A stretch of DNA of 64,000 nt, taken from Oxyruncus cristatus (taxonomy: Eukaryota; Chordata; Aves; Passeriformes; Cotingidae). This document shows positions 28,801-40,800 of this stretch, one piece after another. The translations under genes and the position numbers were made by a program. Within the stretch, counting starts at the first letter, position 1. Every line of letters starts with the position of its first letter. The stretch is from positions 319,876 through 383,875 of the forward strand of contig VXAY01005276.1 in NCBI GenBank assembly GCA_013399855.1, read 5' to 3'. The notes beneath the pieces are model-generated. The model searched no databases. It saw only the letters and a list, made by a program, of their open reading frames with translations, and was not told the DNA's origin.

Positions 28801-31800
28801 TCTTTAAGGGTCAGAACTGCAATTGTCTCTTTCCTTTTTTGTTTTTCATAGAGATGAATTTAATATTAAAGTTCTTCAGGCTTTTGTTGAACTCCATGAG
28901 TTCGCTGATCTCAATCTTGTACAAGCCTTAAGGTGAGTAAATTCTTTCTGATTTTTGACCTGAACTTCCTTTATCGAATTGCATGTTCATATGAGTCACT
29001 GTGTTGATTTATTGGTCAGAAAGCTGCTCTACAGCTCAGCACAACTGTACTGAGCATTACTGTGCAACTGAGCAGAGACAGCTCTGTTTAACCCTTCCCA
29101 TGGCTTGTGTGTGTGCTGCCCTTGGGGGTGACAACCTGATTATTTCAGACATACAAGCCACTAAAACGTAGCTGTAACTCCTTGGTGTTCCTGCCACGTG
29201 GACATTTAAAGATCAGTTTTAAATCTTAGCACAGAGATAGGTTAAAAAAGGAACAAACTCTTTAAATAAACAAATAATTTTCTTCCTCCTTTCCTTCCAC
29301 CTCAACTTGTCCCTCTGGGCAGGGATGGGGAGAAATCCTCTGGCCATAATCAGTGGTGATGTTCAATTGCAAAGAGATAAACTTTGGAACAAGTGATTTC
29401 TTTGTACTTCCCACAGAGTTCCCCCCTTGTCATGTGAAAGAAGGTGTGATTTCTCAGTATGGTTTTTTTCCCCTTGCTGAATGAACGGTTCACTTGATTT
29501 CTCTGGGCTGCTTGCACACAGTGACCTTGTGAGGTCCCTTCTCCTCTCCGTGAAAATCTGTAACAGATCAAGCCAATTAAGTTGGCTCAGACAGTTCTGC
29601 CTGTTTAGTTGCCGCAAGTGACTCCCTCCTGACACCAGATAAATGGGAATGTCCGTGTGATCCTTGTTTCTGGTGCAGTGCCTTGTGATGCCGAGTCAGA
29701 ACAGCTTTGCTATGGTTGAGTGATGTGGTGATGATAACTTGAGCTGCCTGAGATTTGAGCCAAGGAAGCCTTTTCTGTGGCTGCAGAAGCTTGTTGGGGA
29801 GGCTTCGTGTTCCTGTCCCTTTTACCCAATTTAACGTTAGGTTTGACTTTATTCTTCCTTAGCAGCTGCTTCTATTAAATGTTTGTATTTTGGTAGCTTA
29901 CAAAATTCGTGGTCTGGAACGTTGCACGAGGTGAGTAAAAGAGTATCTGGAGCTGACAAACTAAAGATGGCCTGTGACACTTTAATACAATGTCCTAAAA
30001 ACTGATGAAGACAGGAATAAATTGATATTATATTGGCATCCAGTGTACAGGGAATAGCGAGGACTTGTTTTGCATGGCAGAGCATGTAACTTTGCTGGTT
30101 CAGACCCTGGTTTAATTCAGATAATTCTTTTGCTGAGAGATAAAAGAATAAATGATGAAATTCATTGGAACTTTTCAGTACCACAGTGTGCCAAAAGTAA
30201 ATTTGTGAAGACTTCTGTCCTGTATGCATTCCAGTGTACCTACAAGTAGAAACAGTAAACCACAAAAGTCAACTCTGTATTCCAGTCCATGATGCTAAAA
30301 CAGCAGCGCAGATCTACTGCACATATTACAAAATTACTGAAATCTTAACATCAGTCATTCTTTTTAAGACCTAGGTCTGAGTCTTGTAGGGTGAACTTAG
30401 AGTAGACAGGCAGCATCTCTCTGAACACTGAGGTTTTCTTGCTGTTGTTACTATCTTTAAAGTGGTTTTGATGAGTTTCAGTAAAGATGTTAAGTCTTTT
30501 TTTGTATTCCTTGTTTCTCTCCCCTACCAGAAATACTTTGTGTAGTGTGTCTTTTTACATTGTAAGTAAAGTCTAGCTGACTGTTCATTGCTTTTTGTAG
30601 CCAGGAAACCCAGGGAGGATTGAACTAATTTTTTTTCTTCCCCCAAAGCATTCTCATGGCAAAAATGGGATGCATACAGAAAATTGTTTACTAGTCTGGA
30701 AAAAAGAGAGAGCCTCAGAATATGAACTGCCATATTATCTTGCCTGATAGCATGCAGTGTTGCTGGCTGAATTTCTGGGCTAGCCATCTGTGCATGTTGC
30801 TTTATAATAGCTCCTGACTTGTGTGTTGAGAGATTGAGAACATATTTCTAGGACATTCTATATAGACAGTGCTGATTTATTTTGTTGTTTGTTTCGGATT
30901 GTTAGTAATATATGTTTAACATGTAAATATTGGGATGTGTAACAACTCTTCTTCCCTTCTGTAGGCAGTTTCTGTGGAGCTTCAGACTCCCAGGAGAAGC
31001 TCAAAAAATCGATCGTATGATGGAAGCTTTTGCTTCACGTTATTGCCTTTGTAACCCAGGAGTCTTCCAGTCTACAGGTTAGTCCCAGGAGACAGCAGAG
31101 GTTCTTAAGTACATGCATGATGCAAACATAAATTAATATATATGTTCTTCTGCAACTGGTGCAAGGAGACAATGGCCAGTTTGGAAATTCAGGTCAGAAT
31201 AATATGTGAAATGAGAAGTTTCTGAGAACTGAGAAAATGTGACTGTCCAATCCAGGCAATGCAAACTTATGGTTAGAATGCATTTCCATTTATAAAACTT
31301 CAGCATTAATATATATCTAAGTCAATTAAAGTATAAAACACACTTCAGAAATTTCGCCAAAGATTCTGTCAAGCGATTGGGAAAGAAAGATTCTCAGGGG
31401 TTTAAGGGGTTTATAGGTTGGGTGGTCTCGTCTGTCAGTTATAAGGACTTTGTTACCTCACTGTCTCAGTATCAAGTTCACCTGTATGTGGCTATAGTGT
31501 ATTATCTGGAAAGTCATCCATTCTCTTTAGCAGTCTGCTCAGCAATAATTGATCTCAGTTAGAAATGCACCTCAGTTTCCCATTGAGTTATTTGGTTTGG
31601 GATTACTCAGAGCATAAAAGCTACCAGAACTTTGTGATACTGCCCAGAACACTGGGGATCATTGGTCTGTTTGGTTATAGTTTGCTGTTTATCACTTAAT
31701 TTGAGGAACAGATAGGCCAGGAAAAGGTTGATGTAGAGCAGGTAAACTCTGAACACTGGAGATGAAAATACTGAAAACAAAATGCTGAAGATGCATGAAT

Positions 31801-34800
31801 ATTTTTCCTCTGTGTAGCAGAGAGGTTTCCATTCTGCTTTTTCTTACACAGAATCTTGTAGTTGAACTCTGGGAGAATTTACTATCATCATAACGGTGTC
31901 AAGAGGCACGCTAAGATTTTCTTTGTCATCTTCTGATATTATCCAGTAGTACTGGCTACCTCCTGTATGCCAAGGAATTGAGTCAGTGTCATTTTCAGTC
32001 TTTCTAAATGCAATTCAAAATATTATTTTGAAGAGACAGTTCTTTCTCTCTGGAGAAAGCTTTGGAAATACTCGTGAGTAGGAGGAGGCTGATTGACCAA
32101 GTTTATTATAGGATCTACCACATGATCTAGGCAGTCTGCGTGCAGAGAACATTTTGCCCAACAACACTTCAGTGTTTTAAGTGAAATGCTAATTTAGGGT
32201 GGTAGCAATGATTTCATAAGAGTTAATTTTTTTTTTTTTTGGGTTCTCATGCTGTTTTTCTCGTAGTGACTTTTAATTTGAAAGGTAATGTTTTTCTTCT
32301 TGGGCTTACTTCAACAGTTTAAAGAAAGATTTGAGACTTTCATGTCCGGTGGTCAGGAATTTTTGACTACCTGTTTCTTTATCAACCAGGGTGAGCTGTG
32401 TGTTAATGTTACAGATTGGTGCCACAAGACACAGACCATTTTTGCCCCTCTGATTTCAGATACGTGCTACGTGCTCTCCTTTGCCATCATCATGTTGAAC
32501 ACCAGCCTGCACAACCACAACGTACGAGATAAACCAACCGTGGAGAGGTTTATCTCCATGAATCGAGGCATTAATGAAGGTGGAGACCTCCCAGAGGAAT
32601 TACTACGGGTAAGACAAGGCGTGGCTTGGTGTTTTCGATAGCAGACATAAAAGTGTGTGCAACAGTTCTCGGGCAGATTTGTCAAGGGAGGGCGAGGAGA
32701 ACATTTTCTAGCTTGCATAACCACTTGAGCAGCTGAAAGAAGCTTGTTGTGATAATCGCAGCTGCTTTGAGCTCGTTCTCCCTATACCCAACCTTTTGTT
32801 GAGGAGAGGAGATTTCAGAGCAAACACTCTGTGTGTGTGTCTCAGTAGTTTGCTGATGGCAAAATTCTCCTGGAATTGGCTTCTTATGAAAAAAAGTAGT
32901 ATTTCTGGACCAGTCAGAGAAAACTGGAAAAAATAGTAAAAATAATTGATCATTGCCTCTCAATTCTTTTCATGTGTCCTGTGGAGCTCCCTCATGTCCC
33001 TTGAGATACGAGTAAAAACATGTATTTTAAGACAGTGTGATGGCCCACCCCATTTTCTGAAAACCCAGATTCATTTGGCAAAACTTTTTCTAAAAGAGAC
33101 CTCATGCTGAAACCTTTGAAATGCTGAATGCTGAAGTTAAATTAAAGTGTCTTTGCTGGGAGTGCTTATGAAATTGGTACTAAAAAGGGAGACTCGTTTA
33201 TAGATGAAGTGGTTTAAAATCGAACTTGATGGAAGTAGTAAGCAAAGATGGAGAAGGGAGGGTCCAGTATTTGAGGGACAGTATTTCCTGTGCTTTTAAT
33301 ACAAACAACCTGAGAAGCAGTTAGATATCCTGGTTGCATTTTCTGTCAAGACATTTATTAATGAGGTCTTTTTCCTTTCTTTTTTTTCATTCTTCTAGAA
33401 TTTATACGAAAGTATTAAGAATGAGCCGTTTAAAATTCCAGAGGATGATGGAAATGACCTAACACATACTTTTTTTAATCCAGATAGAGAAGGTTGGCTG
33501 CTGAAATTAGGTTAGTCACAAGGGCAGTTGTGCTGCTGGGTGTTTGTTCATTGTTAGCATGTTTGCTGCTTCTGTGTCTTTATCTGCTTTCTTGGGAAGG
33601 TAACAGGATTAACCCTGCATTTAAAAATGGATGAACCAAAATAAGTAGCTCCTTTACGTGTGAAGGCCGTTACTTCTTATTTTGTGTCTCCAAATTAGCA
33701 GTCTCGTTTCAGACTTCGGAGTTTTATTTCTGAGATACAAGAAATAAAACCTCAGCTACAAAAAGGAAACGCCACATGGTATTTGCCACATGCTGTGACT
33801 GATAAATAACAACTAAGTCTCCATAAGATCATTTCAGAAAACTGTGTGATACTTCAACTCAGTTTTCTGCCTACAAAAAAAAAGGATTTCTCCTCAAACG
33901 GTTATTTTTGTATGTCTTTATTTTTCCATATTATTTGTGAGTTTCTCTTGGTTTGGTTTTGGCTATGATTTTTTAATGAGTGGTTTAAATGTGCCTTCTT
34001 GTTTTCCTTATGGCCTATGACCTATCACCTTTCTGTTCTGTGACTGGCTGTCTCTGCTTATTCTGCATTAGGAGGTACGTATCTGATGCTTTCCAGTCCC
34101 CTCTTCTTCAGTTGCTCATTCTTTTATTTTCTTCCTCCTGCCTCCTGGGTTTTTTTTCTGTTCTTTTTTTTTCTTTTTTTTTTTCTTTTTTTTTTGGAAT
34201 CAGATTTGTTGTAGCATTTTGCTTTTTCACTCAGTGTCACTAACAGTGTCATCAGTGGTGCTCTGGGAGACTGGCATGTCGGTGTCTAACTCACATGTGA
34301 GTGTGCTCTGCAAAGGAACAAAGTATTTACATGTAAAGCAGAAAAGTGAGGATGACTTCAGCATACTTTCCTTATTCGTGGAAGAACACACAACAAGGAC
34401 AGAATAATCTCTACTGAGAGTGAACAAGTCTTACTCTGTCGTGAAGTTCCAGAGTGATTTTGTTGCTTGTTTATCAGTTACGTTATTGAAAGATGGATTA
34501 TGTTTGAACTGTGTCTTCATAAAAACTGTTCTTTTTCCTGTTTATTTTCCTCTGTAAATAACACATTTAGCTTACTGAACAGGGTCTTAAATGAGCTTCA
34601 GATTTAGGGTTGTGGAAACTTCTGGTGGTTCAGTCTTCTGGCACTGCAAGATGCCCTTGTTTACAGACTCCTGAAGTTGCTGCAATTCAGTTTTTTACTT
34701 GGCCTTGAGGAATTTTTTTCCTGTATAAAGGAGACTGACATTTTAGGAGTTGTTTTTCAAAGCAGTAGACTTATTTAAACACCAGTACACGCTCAATGGA

Positions 34801-37800
34801 GTCAGTTGTTGGCCACTTTAATATATTTAGTCCTTGTTAAAGTGGTAAGAAACTTTGCACTTCAGAATGCTGACTGAAGTGTGCGAGGGAATGTGGGTAC
34901 ATGGGGAGGATGGGGAAAGTAGAGCCTGGATAGAGCCTTGGGCCTGCTCTGCTCATTGCACCTGGAAGTTGGTGGTCATGGTAGTGCTGGAAGGAAATGG
35001 ATGTGAAAAGGAAGCATTTGGAATTCATTCACATGCTCTCCAATGTCGTGTTTTGACCTCTGTGCTACAGATGCTGTGGAACTCTTTGTCTTCCTAACTA
35101 CAGAAGAGCAAAGCTCTGGCTTTTTGATGTGCATTGGCTGTGCTGGCACAGTTTCAAACATGACTTGGCAGCTTTTGTTCATTTTATAGTATGAGTTGAT
35201 AGCTTTTCAAGCTGATGGAGATAGAATGTGCTTCCTGGAGAAGAGTTTGGGTGTAAGCCCATGCTGTGCCTCTTTCTGTTCCCAGTGCTCTCTCACATAG
35301 CTACACACCTACTGAGAGTGCCATCAAATGGGAGTGTGTGTAGAGGAGTGACAGCATTCCTCGTGGAAGAAACTGTCAATAAAAGACATAAAAGAGGTCT
35401 AATAAAAAATAGAGGAACAAAGAAATTGAGGAAATGATGACTGAAAACAAGTGAATGCTGCCAGGTGCTTCTGCACATTCTGGCTCTGGTGCAAGGTCAA
35501 TAAACCAGAGGTCAGTACTGAAAACTCTGCCTGAGTTACGAGGCAGATGAGAGCCAGGGCACAGAAAACCCAGTAGTAAAAGGATGTGTGAAACAGGAGG
35601 GTGTTACACGTAACACTCCCACAGCGTGAGGGTTATTTGAATAAAGAAATGAAATGTGTCCAGAAGCCTCTGGTGAATCAACCTGGCAATGCCTGGAACT
35701 GTGCTTCCGTGAGAGACTGCATTTTTTTTCAGCAGACCCAGACTGGTACAGACAAATACTCTGCTAGTTTAGATGCAATGACCAGAAATAAACCTGGCAG
35801 GTTGTATTTATTTTTTTTTTCTCCTTTCTTTCTTTCATCTCCCTTGAGTTTTCTATTTGCCAGGAGTCTTAAAGTGTGTGTTGAGCATGCTGTCTCAATC
35901 CACACTGTTTGCATTTTTACAGTCCTTCCTGTTGGGAAACATTTCTTGTGAAATGGGTAGAGTTTCCTTCAGTTCTGGAAGATTCTGAGAGTAAAAGTTT
36001 CAGTATTGTTGAAATGCTAAGGAGACTGCTCCTGTATGAGAGCTTAAGTGCTCAGTTGTGATAATCCATAAAAGTTGAAATAGAAAGTTTTATGTAAAAC
36101 TATAAACATCACTAAGACTACTTGCAGAGCCTGAGTATATCAAGACAGTGTTTTTTATATCTGGTATTTCTTACAGTCAGTTCTTCCCATTTATCTACTT
36201 GTGCCCTTTTTTTTAGTATTCCATCTCTCACTATATTGATTTTCCTCTGGGCAGAAGATGGGGATTGTGAAACTTTCATGTGTTGTAAAATTCACATGTC
36301 CAAAAGACCACCCTGGCCCCTGAGCCTGGCATTGGGCTTTAGAAAACTGGGAAAGTGTGGAATGCTTTTGGAGGGTTTGCTGCTCTGGATTGTTCAGAGA
36401 TGACCCTGTAAGTCTGAGTGCCAAACCTGGCAGCCAGACAGCAATTCTGGTTTTATCTATCTAGACTGAGCTGGTGCCTGTATATAGATGTCTTTATCTT
36501 GGTAGACCCAAATTATCATCCAGTTCTGCATGGTTTGCAGCCTGGTGTAATGAAAATGAATGCTGCAAGTCAAAAACTGAAAGCTGCTGAGTGCTAGTGA
36601 GTCCTCACTTAGAGCAGTGTGAGACATCGTGAGATTTCAGATTTTTCTACATGGTAATTCTGAGTGGTGGTGGTACCATGAAATTTTCTGCCATCCACTC
36701 TAAGGTATTTTGAAATTTTTCCTTGCCTAAAGCAGCTTCTCTGGGCAAATTGCTCAACTTGTGTAATATTTTCTTCTAGTCGTAGGGAAACTATGACATT
36801 ATTCCCCCAAACTGGAGAGGAAATAATTCGAGCCAGACACACGAGTGCGTTAATTTTTTCTGCCAGTCAGGAGGTTACAGAGTGCTTGGAGGTTGTCCAA
36901 AAGCTGCACATCCGGGCCTGTCCCGCCAGTGGTGCTTATTCCAGCACATCTGTCCTTGAGAGGATGTTGTTTCTCTTCCCTAATCTGGGCAGGGAGAACA
37001 GTGGTGGCTGATCAGGAAACCGGTGCCTTCCGCTACCTGCCTGGCCCTCGTGGAACCTGGTGCCCTCCCAGAGACAGACAGTGTTGTCAAGGGGAAACTG
37101 TAAAAGAAACCCCAACTTCAATCCAGTCATCTGCATAACTGTGCAGTTGCTGAGTCTGTTCTGCCTGGTGGTATCTAAGTGAACTGAGGAGAAAAAACCC
37201 ACATGCTTGTGTGTGCATCTCTCTCCTTCCCCTCTAAAACTTTTATATAAATGAGCTGAAGATCTGAGTAGGACTTGCTAACTTTAGATACCTTGCTGCC
37301 TTAAGCCTTAAGGTGTTTTTTACTTTAGGGATTTGTGTATCCTAAGTCATTGCCAGTTGCTTTTCCCTTGTTTGTCTAGTTTGTACTTTGCCCAGAGTTA
37401 AAAAAACGATAATCCTCTGTTGAGTTACAAAGGTGAAGAGGGTCTCTGTTCCTCTTTCTGTACATTTTGCCTTGCTGCTGAGTGCTAGTGAGTCCTCACT
37501 TAGAGCAGTGTGAGACATCGTGAGATTTCAGATTTTTCTACATGGTAATTCTGAGTGGTGGTGGTACCGTGAAATTTCTTGTCGTTTCCTTAGATTTCCA
37601 CCTTTAAGACACCATTGCTTGTATAGCTTCTTATTTGAGATGTCTGTGCATTTTTGTTAATCAGCTGGATCTTTCAGAAGTATGTCACTTATCTCTCCCT
37701 TTCTGTAAATGTTTATGGCTTCATCCTCTGGTTTTCTCGATCCTCTTCTGTTAACTTAATTCCTTCCAGTTTTAATCTCTGAAAGGCTGGCAGCTGGAGT

Positions 37801-40800
37801 CAGAGATGAAGTATGTTACTAACCCCTTTGTTGTTGTTTTGCGAGCCTACAGCAATCCCGGCCAAGGAGAAGAATGTTTTGTTGTCACGAGTTCTTTCCC
37901 ATTAATCTTGTGTGCAGTGTTTACGGGCCACAGCGCCTCATCAACCAGCTGCTTGGGATGCAGCCCACTGGAAAGGCATATTAAATGTGTGTTATATGGT
38001 GACCTCTGTAAATTTGATTAGTACAGATTAGATTTTGAGCTTTATTAGAGTTTCTGTGCTGTTGACAGCTGCAACTAAATAATGGGGTGGGGAGACAGAG
38101 ACTGACATGTGAGAGTAGTTCCTTATCCTCCAAAAAAATCCTGCCTTACTGCTTACCTTTTTTTTTTCTGGAAGAGTAACTCATAGCTTGGTGGAGCAGG
38201 GACTTAGGGCCTGTTTCCATGACTCACTGGAGTGCTGTAACCCTGTGAGCTACTGGCTGGCTTAGGGAGAAGGGAGCAGTAAGAGGGATGTTGTTGGAAA
38301 TATTTAATCTTCTTTCTGGCTTCAACATCAGTACTATCCTGGAGGTGGGGAGTGTTTCATGACAAAAGCTTCATGCTGCAGTTTTGATGACTACAGAAGG
38401 TTTCAGGTTTGAGAAGTCTGGCCTTTCCAGAGAGAGGGGATGTTGTCAGAAAAAATTTCAGTGAGCTCACTGAACCACCATAGTAAAACTGTGGTTTACT
38501 ATTTGGCACTTCATATTGTTCTGGGAGGTGGTTAAGGTCCATTACTTCTGCCTAAATTATAAGCAGGCCTTCTTTTAAATACATAGTTATTACCTGATTT
38601 TTTTTTTAAATTGTGTTCTGACATGATATGGTGGTTTATGAGAAACACCTTTGCTCAGTTTAAGCTGCTCTGTGACGTGTTTCCCTCTTTGTTTCATCCT
38701 CTCTCCTCCTGAATGTTTTCTCTGCTAGACAAGCCATGACCTCTGATAGCTGATGTTACCTGTTAGCCTGAAAAACATGGTGATGTTTTAGGGCCATACA
38801 AATGTTTAGTGGTGTTAAACCTGTTAACCTGAGAGGGCAGAACGTGACTTAAAGTCATGGCAGTTAATACTGGGTTATATGAACACGTGTCATGTTGTGG
38901 GGATCACAAGGAGTGCCCCGGCAGTCGCCTTGACTTGGCAGCTGCTTATTCATTGATCTGGAAGTGAGTCAAAGCTCAGGTTCGTCATTCCAATCCCAAA
39001 TACTTCCTGATACTTGACCCAGCTCTCGGTCAAGGTGATGGGAATTTTTCTAGTGACTTACGTGCCAGTTTGAATGTCTGTGCAGTGCTTGATTTAAGGA
39101 TCTGTCACGTGGTTGTACTAAAATGCCACCAGTTCTTCCCTCACTGTCTCCAGTTCACTCAACCATTCATTGTGTCACGGCTTCTGCATCTTGCACTATT
39201 TTGCCTTCTCTTATTTCACCACACCTGCTTGCAGATTAAATTTTTCTTAAGATACCTGTGCTTCTAGTGGAAACACAAAGTTTATTGAGTACATTGAATG
39301 TTGCAGTGTGTCAGCACTGGTTTTTCTGTAGCTTGTGAAACCAAGCAGAAGGAAGATACAACGTGCAACATATTTGGTCTGCAATGCAAATATGCACGAG
39401 ATTGGTATCCAGAAATGTCATGACATTCCTAGAATTGTTCTTTAATTTAATGTGATTTGGATTTCCGTGTTAAACAAAACCCCAGCTATCTCAAGTAGAA
39501 CAAAAAAGATTAAAAAATTATGCTCATGTTCTAAATTCGGTGATATGACTTGGATTAAACTGGGTGTCTTGTGTGTATTGATGGTGCTCTTTTATGCACG
39601 GGTGTTCCATGGCAAGATTAACTATTTGGAAATGTTGAGTTAAATGAGATGGAATCCCTGCTGAATGGATGATGCACAGGTGGTGACATAATCCTGAAGT
39701 CAGATAACTGTGGTGGATCTAAGCCTGTGTACTAATAACACTGAATGATTTATCTACAGTTCTGTCCTGGAAATGAATTTTAAAATAACATAATAGTGAG
39801 AAACCAAACATGTTCTGAAGCAGCCAGTGGCAGAAAAACTGAAAGGGCCAAAACAATAACGTGTTTCTAAAAAGGAACTGTTCCCTACAGCATATCGTTA
39901 ACAGGTGTAAGGAAGAACTCTGTGGTTGCTCTTGTCTAAACTGTTAATGCAGGAAAAATTGGCATTTTTTGGAGCAGTAGCGATTTCTCCTGTCAGGTGT
40001 ACCCAATGATACATTAACCCATAGTGAGAAATGCTTTTAAAATTCTGAAAAATGGCAGTTGACTAAAAATGCTATGTCTTGGCTTAGGATTTGCTCCTTA
40101 TTGATGCCCCATCATATTTGTTCTGTAAGTGATGTTTATAAGCATCTTACGCACTCCGTGTTAAATCTGGAAGTAGAGATAAGTTCTTAATCACGTGTTT
40201 GCTCACGAGTGGATTGACGGGAAGGTGATAAAATGCCCTTAATTTTATTGATGGGACCATTCCCTCACCCAAGACAAGCTGTGGAGGGGTTGGTCCTGTT
40301 GCTGGGACCCGGTTGCTGGTTATCCGTGCAGTTCCTCCGCCAGTGGGAGCGAGTGGCCGTGGGTGTTAAAGCAGCCCCGGCGTTGGCCCCGCTCAGCCTC
40401 CCCTGGCCCTGCAGCACTGGCTGTGCCCAGGGCTGTGGGTGTTCATGCTCTTGGGGCAATAAACCCCGTGGAGGCCTGCCCAGAGGGAGCAGGGCTGGCC
40501 CCTGCGCTGTCGTGCACGGCTCCTGTGGCTGCTCAGCACCACCGTAGTTAGCGCTGCCTCAGGACAGGAGCTGCAGGAACATGTTCCTTTAACCTCACCC
40601 ATCTGTGCCTGATCCATTTACCGTTACAGAATTAAACCATATTTGGAAAAAAACCAAGCAAAACTAAATTATTTCCTTACCTGTTGTTGAAGCCTTGCCA
40701 GCAGCACAGGTTTAATTCCAGCCTACTTTTTGATTGTAGGGGGAAGAGTAAAAACATGGAAACGGAGGTGGTTTATTCTGACTGATAATTGCCTGTATTA

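Larger units (their letters stand above)
34075..40739 (+). other. CYTH3 intron 10
   Basis: A 6.7-kb intron holding the microexon's downstream T-rich tract, a 104-bp direct duplication (36583-36686 and 37474-37577) and a GC-rich patch near 40240-40560. Nothing else was recognised. Confidence 0.8.

Noticed and set aside
29849..30265. 138-codon antisense open frame in CYTH3 intron 6
   Set aside because: No domain or family resemblance. A length of this order is expected by chance in AT-rich introns of this size.
32288..32459. Extension of CYTH3 exon 8 upstream through the open frame
   Set aside because: The upstream 57 codons are not Sec7 sequence, and a clean acceptor at 32459 joins exon 7 in the right phase.
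36583..37577. The 104-bp repeats as LTRs of a small retrotransposon
   Set aside because: No primer-binding site next to copy 1, no polypurine tract before copy 2, no TG...CA ends and no coding interior were seen.
40233..40547. 104-codon open frame in the GC-rich patch as an unannotated exon
   Set aside because: It would break the CYTH3 PH domain, has no matching splice phase, and its composition explains the openness.
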